A stretch of 64,000 nucleotides of DNA from Bacteroidota bacterium (GTDB lineage Bacteria; Bacteroidota; Bacteroidia; B-17B0; Aurantibacillaceae): the NCBI GenBank assembly GCA_016708845.1, contig JADJFB010000005.1, positions 62,001-126,000 on the forward strand, written 5' to 3'. Of the stretch, positions 7,982-13,967 are shown piece by piece (the first letter of the stretch is position 1; each line of letters starts with the position of its first letter). A program made the translations under genes and the position numbers. The notes under the pieces are model-generated. The model was not told the DNA's origin. It made no database searches and worked only from the letters and a program-made list of their open reading frames with translations.

Positions 7982-8779
7982 TTACTTTAAGAGTGTTTCT
8001 TTTATGATAATATATACACCCATGATTAAAACGAACCATCCAAATATTGGTTTTAATTTTACGCCATCAATTTTTTTAGATAAATAAATTCCTATAAAAA
8101 TCCCTCCTGTTGCAAAAGCCGCTACAGTTGTTAAAAGTGCCCAATCAATCACTGTTTCTCCACCTTCTCCAAAAAATCCTATTAATGATTTAGCAGCAAT
8201 AATTACTAATGATGTTCCTACAGCTTCTTTCATAGGTAATTTAGATAAAAGAACTAAAGCGGGTATAATTAAGAATCCTCCACCTGCTCCAACTAAGCCA
8301 GTTACAATACCAACCACTGCACCTTCTAATAAAATAACAGGATAGTTAAATTTTTGTGGGCCTAAATCTTCTTCTTTTTTCTTCTTATCTTTCTTGATCA
8401 TACTAAATGATGCCACAACCATTAAAACGGCAAATAAAAGCATCATCAAAATACTTTTAGTAACCATAAAATCGCCCACTGAAAACACTTCTTTAGGAAT
8501 TGCTGGAACGATATACGCTCTCGTTAAAAAAACGGCAACGATGGATGGTGCACCAAAAACCAAAGCGGTTTTGATATTTACTAATCCTTTTTTGAAATAG
8601 CCTACCGAGCCAATAGCTGCTGTAAATCCAACAATAAATAAAGAATATGCCGTGGCTGCAACAGCATCAACTGAGAATAAATATACCAATACTGGCACTG
8701 TTAAAATACTCCCGCCACTTCCGATAAGGCCTAAAGAGATTCCAATTAAAATAGAAGAGATGTAACCTATTATTTCCAT
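7982..8779 (-). CDS. TauE/SafE family sulfite or sulfur-compound exporter
   Basis: This 265-residue protein has about eight membrane spans and the two family repeats, GLIGSGGSILTVPVLVYL near the N-terminus and GLVGAGGGFLIIPALVLL in the second half. TauE/SafE proteins export sulfite or sulfonates. It lies 134 bp upstream of the persulfide dioxygenase gene on the same strand, with its own motif A promoter, so export of the sulfite made by the dioxygenase is the natural reading. Substrate is inferred from context. Confidence 0.9.
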   Translation of the reverse strand: MEIIGYISSILIGISLGLIGSGGSILTVPVLVYLFSVDAVAATAYSLFIVGFTAAIGSVGYFKKGLVNIKTALVFGAPSIVAVFLTRAYIVPAIPKEVFSVGDFMVTKSILMMLLFAVLMVVASFSMIKKDKKKKEEDLGPQKFNYPVILLEGAVVGIVTGLVGAGGGFLIIPALVLLSKLPMKEAVGTSLVIIAAKSLIGFFGEGGETVIDWALLTTVAAFATGGIFIGIYLSKKIDGVKLKPIFGWFVLIMGVYIIIKETLLK

Positions 8780-8801
8780 GATTATGATTTTTAATACAGC
8801 A

Positions 8802-8846
8802 CAAAGGTGGCATGATAAAAATCATTTAACGGTTACATTTGTTACA
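8802..8846 (-). promoter_or_regulatory. TauE/SafE promoter with motif A palindrome
   Basis: The palindrome GGTTACATTTGTTACA (8831-8846) is centred 33 bp upstream of a -7-like element, CACCTTTG on the minus strand (8802-8809). A TGATAAAAATCA (8813-8824), of the type seen at the oxygen-related promoters further on, lies between them at about -20. There it could only repress, or it is chance. Confidence 0.65.
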
Positions 8847-8891
8847 AATCAATTTTTTAAGAAAATAAAAGAAATAGAATAAAATCGAAAA

Positions 8892-9257
8892 CTATCTACC
8901 TAAATTGCTTAGTTCCATACCTTCTTGATTTTGCTTTTTCAAAGTCCAACTATCAGTTAATGTAGTTTCTAACCAATTATTACCAGACTTTCGAAACACT
9001 TGCACATTGAGGTTAAAATGAAGCTTAAAGAATTGCTCAACTTCCTCTACAGTTTGCTCTTCCGAAATAACCATTACTCCATTCGTATGATTAATGGCTT
9101 TCAATTTTGTTGTATTTGGAATCATTTCCTTCTTAGGAGAACCAATGTTTTCTTTATGACAATGCTTAAAAAACTGAATTTTCAGATAAGGAAAAACTGC
9201 CATAAAATCATTGTTAATATCCTCAATTGTTCGGTTGTCGTTAATAGTTAATTGCAT
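8892..9257 (-). CDS. Conserved hypothetical protein, paralogue of the 12.7 kb gene
   Basis: This is a soluble protein of about 121 residues with no recognised domain. The ATG at 9257 (MQLTINDNRTIEDIN) was chosen because it aligns with the start of its paralogue at 12659-13033; the frame is open to 9305. Shared blocks are INDNR, FPYLKI, the SxKTI/LKAI region, the ISxxxTVxExExxF region and a C-terminal NNWLETTLTDSWTLKKQN. It follows the DoxX-like gene by 19 bp and probably shares its FNR-type promoter. Two paralogues under the same kind of operator suggest a stress role. Confidence 0.75.
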   Translation of the reverse strand: MQLTINDNRTIEDINNDFMAVFPYLKIQFFKHCHKENIGSPKKEMIPNTTKLKAINHTNGVMVISEEQTVEEVEQFFKLHFNLNVQVFRKSGNNWLETTLTDSWTLKKQNQEGMELSNLGR

Positions 9258-9276
9258 AATAGAAAAAATAAAATGA

Positions 9277-9702
9277 TTATAAATGATTAAAAAATAAATG
9301 ATCAAGACTAAAGTAATTCCAGCGGTCTGGCATTACAAATAACATCAAGATAAGAATCAATCTTGGGAATACATGTTTCATGTCCCAAACAGGATTCATA
9401 TAAGAGAAGGCTATTGCTACAAATATTAAATCAAGTCCAAATAATGCTAAAACAGCAGTTTTAAAAAGACCAACGATTAAAAGAGCACCACCAATAAACT
9501 CAACATTAGAGGCAAACACCGCCATACCCTGCAATAAAAACTTTGGCACATGACGATGTTGAGTTTCAAATAAAAAGGTTTCAACAACTCCTTGTATTTT
9601 TACTTTAAACAACTTATCATATCCCTGAAAAAGGAAAATGATTCCGCAAAAAACTCTTGGAATAAGTTCTATTAGATAGTATTTATACTCAATATCTGTC
9701 AT
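9277..9702 (-). CDS. DoxX-like membrane protein
   Basis: This 141-residue membrane protein has four hydrophobic segments. It resembles the DoxX/DoxD family in the N-terminal IPRVFCGIIFLFQGYDKLFKV and in FIGGALLIVGLFKTAV. DoxX proteins are linked to thiosulfate:quinone oxidation in archaea and to redox stress complexes in bacteria; the exact role here is unknown. Upstream lie two TGA-N6-TCA palindromes and a perfect -7 element, and the promoter is divergent from the small membrane protein gene at 9845. The paralogue gene follows in the same operon. Confidence 0.75.
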   Translation of the reverse strand: MTDIEYKYYLIELIPRVFCGIIFLFQGYDKLFKVKIQGVVETFLFETQHRHVPKFLLQGMAVFASNVEFIGGALLIVGLFKTAVLALFGLDLIFVAIAFSYMNPVWDMKHVFPRLILILMLFVMPDRWNYFSLDHLFFNHL

Positions 9703-9719
9703 TAATGAAATTTAAACAA

Positions 9720-9815
9720 CAAATTTAATTACTAGTCGCAAGTCATTTATGACTAAAATCATCTCTAAAAACTGATATTCATCAATGAAATAAAGCTTGT
9801 TTGTTTCGAAATTTG
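9720..9815. promoter_or_regulatory. Divergent promoter with two shared FNR-type sites
   Basis: Two palindromes, TGACTAAAATCA (9750-9761) and TGATATTCATCA (9773-9784), are centred 23 bp apart. Leftward, a perfect -7 element TAAATTTG (minus strand, 9720-9727) is 32 and 55 bp away. Rightward, GAAATTTG (9808-9815) is 33 and 56 bp away. Each site can therefore act near -41 for one gene and near -62 for the other. Confidence 0.65.
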
Positions 9816-9844
9816 ATTTAGAAAAACATAAAAACCTTAAGACT

Positions 9845-10129
9845 ATGACAGCAATTACAAAATCTTACAATCAATTAATTGACAAATTAAATTTCAGTTA
9901 TTTTGGATTAATCAGTATGACTATCCTGATCGGAAGTATATTGGGTGGTATTACAGCTATGATGATTTTACAAAATGATGCTCCTATTTGGGAACTAATT
10001 TTGTGTATGAGCGTGGCAATGACAAACAATGTAGTGGCAATTGGCCAAGCACCTACAAAATGGATTTTTAATTTATTTGCTTTGGAAGTAATTGTTTGCG
10101 TACTTTTAATATTAGCGAATACAATCTAA
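9845..10129 (+). CDS. Small integral membrane protein of unknown function
   Basis: This 94-residue protein starts at the ATG at 9845 (MTAITKSYNQLIDKL); the frame opens at 9797 with a TTG. The later start fits the predicted transcript start near 9819. Three hydrophobic segments are visible, around SYFGLISMTILIGSILGGI, WELILCMSVAMTNNVVAIG and FNLFALEVIVCVLLIL. I do not recognise the family. The promoter carries FNR-type sites at class II and class I positions, so it is probably induced with the neighbouring microaerobic genes. The gene ends at a strong bidirectional terminator. Confidence 0.65.
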   Translation: MTAITKSYNQLIDKLNFSYFGLISMTILIGSILGGITAMMILQNDAPIWELILCMSVAMTNNVVAIGQAPTKWIFNLFALEVIVCVLLILANTI

Positions 10130-10155
10130 TTAAAACATTTTCATAAGTAATAAAA

Positions 10156-10191
10156 ACTAAAAGCGTAATCTAATCAGATTACGCTTTTAGT
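10156..10191. terminator. Bidirectional terminator overlapping a stop codon
   Basis: The 16-bp arms ACTAAAAGCGTAATCT (10156-10171) and AGATTACGCTTTTAGT (10176-10191) flank a 4-nt loop, with a T run on the right and an A-rich left side. The stop codon of the minus-strand regulator gene (10179-10181) lies inside the stem. Confidence 0.88.
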
Positions 10192-11237
10192 TTTTTCAAT
10201 TTTTCAAGATTGATAATAGTAATATTACTGCCTTTTACTTCTAGTAATTTTTCTTCTTTAAAATCACTTAAGGTTCTAATTAATGATTCAGTAGCTGTTC
10301 CAACAATATTAGCTAAGTCTTCGCGAGAAATAGATATGCTGAAATTCTTACCTTTTTCGTTATCATATCTGCTTTGTAATAACACTAAAGCTTCCGCTAC
10401 TCTTTTACGAACAGAACTATATGCTAAGTTTACCAATTGATTTTCTTTTTCAACGATATTATCTGAAAGCATCTTAACAAACGTTTTCATCACATTCATG
10501 TTATTATACATTAATGAAAAGAAATCTTCTTTAGGAATTAAACAAACTTCCGAATCTTCCATCGCCTCGGCAGTCTCTGCATAAGGTTGCTCTTCTAATA
10601 AAGCGGTATAACCAAAAAAATCACCTTCTTTGTATAAAGTTGTAATAAGTTCTTTCCCGTACTCATGTGATTTATAATTTTTAATTTTTCCTTTCACCAA
10701 AAAATATAAATAAATTGGGCTATTTCCTTCGCTAAAAACACTTTCTTTTTTCTTAAATGTCTTAATCCGTCTATCAGCCGATAACATTTTTAAGTCATCA
10801 TTCTTCTTTACTTCATCAAAAAACTTATTTAATCCATCAACATTTTTTGAAAATTCGGCTTTCAATATTTCACTTTTCTTAATTCTACTCTCTACTGCTT
10901 TTAATAATTCTATATCATCAAAAGGCTTACTGATATAGTCGTCGGCACCCATTTCCATGCCTTTTCTAAAATCCATCCGCTCACTTTTGGCTGTTAAAAA
11001 AATAAATGGAATGCTGGCGGTTTCAGAGTTTTTACTTAACAAATGTATAACCCCATAACCATCCAACACTGGCATCATAATGTCGCAAATAATTAAATCT
11101 GGCTTTACTTGTTGAGCTAATTCTACTCCTTGTTTACCATTTTCGGCTTGCAAAACTTTATAATTTGCAAGTTCTAATATTTCAGCTGTATTTTCTCGTA
11201 CATCTAAATTATCTTCAATAATTAAAATTGTCTTCAT
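10179..11237 (-). CDS. Response regulator with CRP/FNR-type output (REC-CRP fusion)
   Basis: This 352-residue protein joins a receiver domain to a CRP-like regulator. The receiver (1-125) has acidic E8 D9, phospho-acceptor D52 in LIICDIMMPVLDG, FLTAKS and K in YISKPF. A linker leads to a cNMP-type beta-roll (about 160-260) and a winged helix-turn-helix with recognition helix TATESLIRTLSDFKEE. That helix keeps the Glu and Arg that in CRP and FNR read the TGA half-site. There is no FNR-type Cys cluster. The kinase gene lies 7 bp upstream, so phosphorylation is probably the signal. It is the best candidate for binding the TGA-N6-TCA sites nearby. Confidence 0.9.
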   Translation of the reverse strand: MKTILIIEDNLDVRENTAEILELANYKVLQAENGKQGVELAQQVKPDLIICDIMMPVLDGYGVIHLLSKNSETASIPFIFLTAKSERMDFRKGMEMGADDYISKPFDDIELLKAVESRIKKSEILKAEFSKNVDGLNKFFDEVKKNDDLKMLSADRRIKTFKKKESVFSEGNSPIYLYFLVKGKIKNYKSHEYGKELITTLYKEGDFFGYTALLEEQPYAETAEAMEDSEVCLIPKEDFFSLMYNNMNVMKTFVKMLSDNIVEKENQLVNLAYSSVRKRVAEALVLLQSRYDNEKGKNFSISISREDLANIVGTATESLIRTLSDFKEEKLLEVKGSNITIINLEKLKKLKA

Positions 11238-11244
11238 TTTTATA

Positions 11245-12042
11245 CTATTTATTTGGTATTACTATTTTAAAAGTTGTGCCAATATCAACCTGGCTTTCAA
11301 AAGTGATGTTACCATCCATAATTTCTAAATACTTGCCAACTATATTTAAACCTAAGCCTGTACCTTGAATATTAGTTACGTTACGAGCTCTGAAAAAGCG
11401 TTGAAATAAATGTTCTTGCTCTTCTTTAGGAATTCCCATTCCCTGATCAATAACTGTGATCTTTATAACATCTGAATCAATAGATGTGACAAGTTCAATC
11501 ACTTTATTTTCAGGCGAAAATTTAATAGCATTAGAAATCAAATTCAACAAAATATTTCTTACCATTTGTTTATCTAAACTAGCTGACGGTAAACCTGAAT
11601 GAGAATAAATAACTTTTTGCCCAGATTTTAAAATTCCATTTATTTCATTAATAATTTCCTCAGAAAGTTCTTGAATATTCAAATCTTCATTTCTAAGGAT
11701 TACTTTACCTTCTTCTAATTTTTCTGCAGATAAAAAATCATTTAAAATCAAGGTCATATTTGTAACAGCCGACTTAATACGATGAACATGCTTTTGTATT
11801 TTCTCATCATTTTCACCGCCACTATATTTGTTAACTAAAGAAATAGATGATAAAATAGTGCTCAATGGTGTACGGAATTCATGAGAAGCCATGGTTACAA
11901 AACGCGACTTCATATCATTTAATTCCTTTTCGTTTTCTAAAGCTTCGCTCAACTTTTCTTTTGAGTTTTCAAGTTCAATTAATGCTTCATGCAATACTTT
12001 TGTTCTCTCATCAACTTTTTGTTCTAAATCCTGATTTAGTTT
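11245..12042 (-). CDS. Sensor histidine kinase, C-terminal part of a frameshifted gene
   Basis: This piece encodes a coiled linker (LNQDLEQKVDERTKVLHEAL), the HisKA domain with phospho-acceptor in FVTMASHEFRTPL, and a HATPase_c domain with N box NILLNLISNAIKFSP and G boxes DQGMGIP and GTGLGL. There is no good start codon: the first candidate is a TTG at 11994 inside the linker. The frame continues upstream to the T run at 12040-12044, where it meets the PAS piece. One missing base in this run, or in the run at 12049-12052, would join them into one PAS-kinase of about 400 residues. It pairs with the REC-CRP regulator downstream. Confidence 0.88.
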   Translation of the reverse strand, partial: KLNQDLEQKVDERTKVLHEALIELENSKEKLSEALENEKELNDMKSRFVTMASHEFRTPLSTILSSISLVNKYSGGENDEKIQKHVHRIKSAVTNMTLILNDFLSAEKLEEGKVILRNEDLNIQELSEEIINEINGILKSGQKVIYSHSGLPSASLDKQMVRNILLNLISNAIKFSPENKVIELVTSIDSDVIKITVIDQGMGIPKEEQEHLFQRFFRARNVTNIQGTGLGLNIVGKYLEIMDGNITFESQVDIGTTFKIVIPNK

Positions 12043-12452
12043 TTGATATTTTCTTCTTGACGTTTTCTTTCGGTAATATCAATAATAAAAGCAATCACAA
12101 ATTGTTCATCATCTTGCTTATAGTAGGATAAACTTATTTCAACAGGAAATTCTGAATCATCCTTTCTCTTGGCATACAAATCCATATTCTTACCCATAGA
12201 ACGGGCATGAGGATGAGCATTATAATTTTCACGGTGCTTAACATGATTGTCTGAATAACGACGAGGGATTAAGTCTTCGATTCTCTTTCCTAAAAGTTCA
12301 TTTCTCACGTATCCAAACAAACGTTCTACACTTGGATTAGCTTTTATAATCAACCCAGATTTATCAGATACAATAATACCCTCTGTTGCGTATTCAAAAA
12401 GAGCATTTAAACTTTCCATATCGACTTTATTTTTAGTTTCTAATATAGCCAT
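12036..12452 (-). CDS. PAS sensor domain, N-terminal part of the frameshifted kinase
   Basis: This piece is a PAS domain: LNALFEYATEGIIVSDKSGLI, NPSVERLFGYVRNELLG, PVEISLSYYK, then VIAFIIDITERKRQEEN, the standard PAS end leading into a kinase linker. No haem- or flavin-binding residue can be assigned by eye. I chose the ATG at 12452 (MAILETKNK) because a perfect -7 element overlaps the upstream alternative at 12473. The stop at 12036 is an artefact of the frameshift described for the kinase piece. The promoter carries two FNR-type sites, which suggests autoregulation through the REC-CRP protein. Confidence 0.85.
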   Translation of the reverse strand: MAILETKNKVDMESLNALFEYATEGIIVSDKSGLIIKANPSVERLFGYVRNELLGKRIEDLIPRRYSDNHVKHRENYNAHPHARSMGKNMDLYAKRKDDSEFPVEISLSYYKQDDEQFVIAFIIDITERKRQEENIKN

Positions 12453-12470
12453 TTTACTCTTAATAAAAAT

Positions 12471-12534
12471 CAAAGATATTTGAGCAAAAACGGAACTTGC
12501 TGATTATTATCAATTTGAAAAATGACTTTTGTCA
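12471..12534 (-). promoter_or_regulatory. Kinase/REC-CRP operon promoter with tandem FNR-type sites
   Basis: A perfect -7 element, TATCTTTG on the minus strand (12471-12478), is preceded by TGATTATTATCA (12501-12512) and TGACTTTTGTCA (12523-12534). They are centred 32 and 54 bp from it and 22 bp apart. Both palindromes are perfect in their TGA/TCA arms. This would make the two-component system autoregulated. Confidence 0.75.
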
Positions 12535-12574
12535 TATTTAGGAATTAAATCATTATAAAACAGTATTTTAGTTA

Positions 12575-12639
12575 TGATGATAATCAACAATAACGTTGAT
12601 GATACTCATTTAAAAAATAAGCATATCGAAATACCTTTG
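12575..12639 (+). promoter_or_regulatory. Promoter with tandem FNR-type sites for the 12.7 kb gene
   Basis: A perfect -7 element TACCTTTG (12632-12639) is preceded by TGATGATACTCA (12597-12608) and TGATGATAATCA (12575-12586), centred 33 and 55 bp upstream and 22 bp apart. The predicted start of transcription is about 15 nt before the ATG at 12659. Confidence 0.75.
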
Positions 12640-12658
12640 AGTATTAATATTACAAGTT

Positions 12659-13033
12659 ATGAAATCCGTTATAAATGATAATCGCAAAATTTTCACTATT
12701 CAAGAGGTATTCAATAAAGAATTTCCTTATTTAAAAATAGATTTTTACGCAAAGTCAAATCGACACGGCGGGCCTGCTTCGGAGAAAATTGTAGAAAAAA
12801 GCAGCAAAACAATTGCCGATTGCAGAACAACTCATAAAGAAGGTACAATTACCATTAGTCCAAACATGACCGTTGCGGAGTTGGAAAGTTTATTCAATAA
12901 TGAATATGGTATAAAAATTAACGTATCAAGAAAAGCAGGGAAGAGTTGGATTGAAACTAATATTACAAATAACTGGACTCTTGAAAAGCAAAATGAACAA
13001 GGGCAAATATTAAGCGAAAACTCGGAAAAATAA
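12659..13033 (+). CDS. Conserved hypothetical protein, paralogue of the 8.9 kb gene
   Basis: This soluble 124-residue protein has no recognised domain. It aligns along its length with the product at 8892-9257: INDNR, EFPYLKIDF, a Gly/Pro-containing basic loop, ITISPNMTVAELESLF, and NVSRKAGKSWIETNITNNWTLEKQNEQG. No signal peptide or membrane segment is present. Its own promoter carries tandem FNR-type sites, and it lies among universal stress, haemoglobin and respiratory genes. Induction under low oxygen or nitrosative stress is the likely regulation; biochemical function is unknown. Confidence 0.8.
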   Translation: MKSVINDNRKIFTIQEVFNKEFPYLKIDFYAKSNRHGGPASEKIVEKSSKTIADCRTTHKEGTITISPNMTVAELESLFNNEYGIKINVSRKAGKSWIETNITNNWTLEKQNEQGQILSENSEK

Positions 13034-13064
13034 TCTAAAGAAGAAGAATACTCCGTTCACTATA

Positions 13065-13865
13065 TCAATGAATAGTTAGCAATGGTAGCTTAACTTTAAA
13101 CGCTAACTCCTTAGTAACATTTTCGTTGAATAGATAATGAAACAAATTATGTTTTTTCGGGCTTAGCATTAACACATCTACTGAATGCTTGCTTAAATAA
13201 TCAGTAATTCCATCAGAAATAGAATCATTATTAACAACAGAAATAGTGTGTTTTATGGTGTGTAATTTGTCGTCAATAAATTTTTCAGTATCTAATTTTT
13301 GTTTATTCATTTCTTCATTATCTACATTTACAACTTCTAACTCTGCATCACATATGCTGGCAAAGCATTTCGCAACATATAGCAATGTAGATTCTTCCAG
13401 TGTATCATAATCACAAGCAAATGCAATTTTATGAATGCGATGATAGACAATTTCTTCAGGAATAATAAAACAGGGAACTTTTAAATTTCGAGCTACGTGT
13501 ATAGCATTGCTTCCTATCACTTTTTTAAGACCTCCTGCCTCTCCAACAATACCCATTACAATTAAGTCGGCATTATATTTACTTGCAGCATTCTCAATAA
13601 CATCATACGGATAACCCATTTCCGAAAAACATTCTATGCGATGTTCCGGATAGTGAGATTTTAAACTCTCTAATGCTTGCTCTGAAGCCTCCTTTAAACT
13701 ATTAAGTAAAGCAAAAGAAGTCCCTGACTCATAGTTAGCAGGAGGAATAGGGTACGCGTTTACAAACACTAACTTCGCATCAAAATACTTAGCTAACTCA
13801 ACACCATACTTAGCGGCATTATTTGCAGCTTCAGAAAAATCGGTAGGTATTAATATAGTTTCCAT
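13065..13865 (-). CDS. Universal stress protein with two UspA domains
   Basis: This 266-residue protein contains two tandem Usp domains: METILIPTDFSEAANNAAKYGVELA starts the first, and IHKIAFACDYDTLEESTLLYVAKCF the second. The first domain has an ATP-loop-like segment near VMGIVGEAGGLKKVIGSNA, where the last part resembles the GS/GN nucleotide loop. The second ends VLMLSPKKHNLFHYLFNENVTKELAFKVKLPLLTI. Usp proteins support survival under growth arrest and low oxygen. The promoter carries an FNR-type palindrome, so it belongs to the same apparent regulon. Confidence 0.92.
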   Translation of the reverse strand: METILIPTDFSEAANNAAKYGVELAKYFDAKLVFVNAYPIPPANYESGTSFALLNSLKEASEQALESLKSHYPEHRIECFSEMGYPYDVIENAASKYNADLIVMGIVGEAGGLKKVIGSNAIHVARNLKVPCFIIPEEIVYHRIHKIAFACDYDTLEESTLLYVAKCFASICDAELEVVNVDNEEMNKQKLDTEKFIDDKLHTIKHTISVVNNDSISDGITDYLSKHSVDVLMLSPKKHNLFHYLFNENVTKELAFKVKLPLLTIH

Positions 13866-13869
13866 GATT

Positions 13870-13934
13870 TAAAGTTATACTTTGTAATACAACCCCAAAT
13901 TGATTAATCTTAGAAAACAGCATGACAAAAGTCA
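13870..13934 (-). promoter_or_regulatory. Universal stress protein promoter with FNR-type sites
   Basis: TGACAAAAGTCA (13923-13934) is a perfect palindrome centred 55 bp from a -7-like element, TAACTTTA on the minus strand (13870-13877). A degenerate partner, TGATTAATCTTA (13901-13912), sits 22 bp closer, centred 33 bp from it. This is the same geometry as the kinase promoter, with a weaker inner site and an almost leaderless transcript. Confidence 0.6.
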
Positions 13935-13967
13935 AGAATAAACATCGATTTTAAAAAACTAATAATG

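Noticed and set aside
8813..8824. TGATAAAAATCA before the TauE/SafE gene
   Set aside because: A perfect FNR-type match, but centred only 13 bp from the -7 element, where an activator cannot work. Kept as a note, not as a member of the tandem-site class.
9741..9754. Palindrome AGTCATTTATGACT next to the FNR-type sites
   Set aside because: Its arms are in the reverse order (GTCA...TGAC) and do not fit the spacing to either -7 element. It overlaps the true site at 9750-9761, so I treat it as a by-product.
12036..12060. Programmed ribosomal frameshift in the kinase gene
   Set aside because: The runs are short and lack a clear stimulatory structure, and five other genes show similar homopolymer breaks, so an assembly error is the simpler reading.
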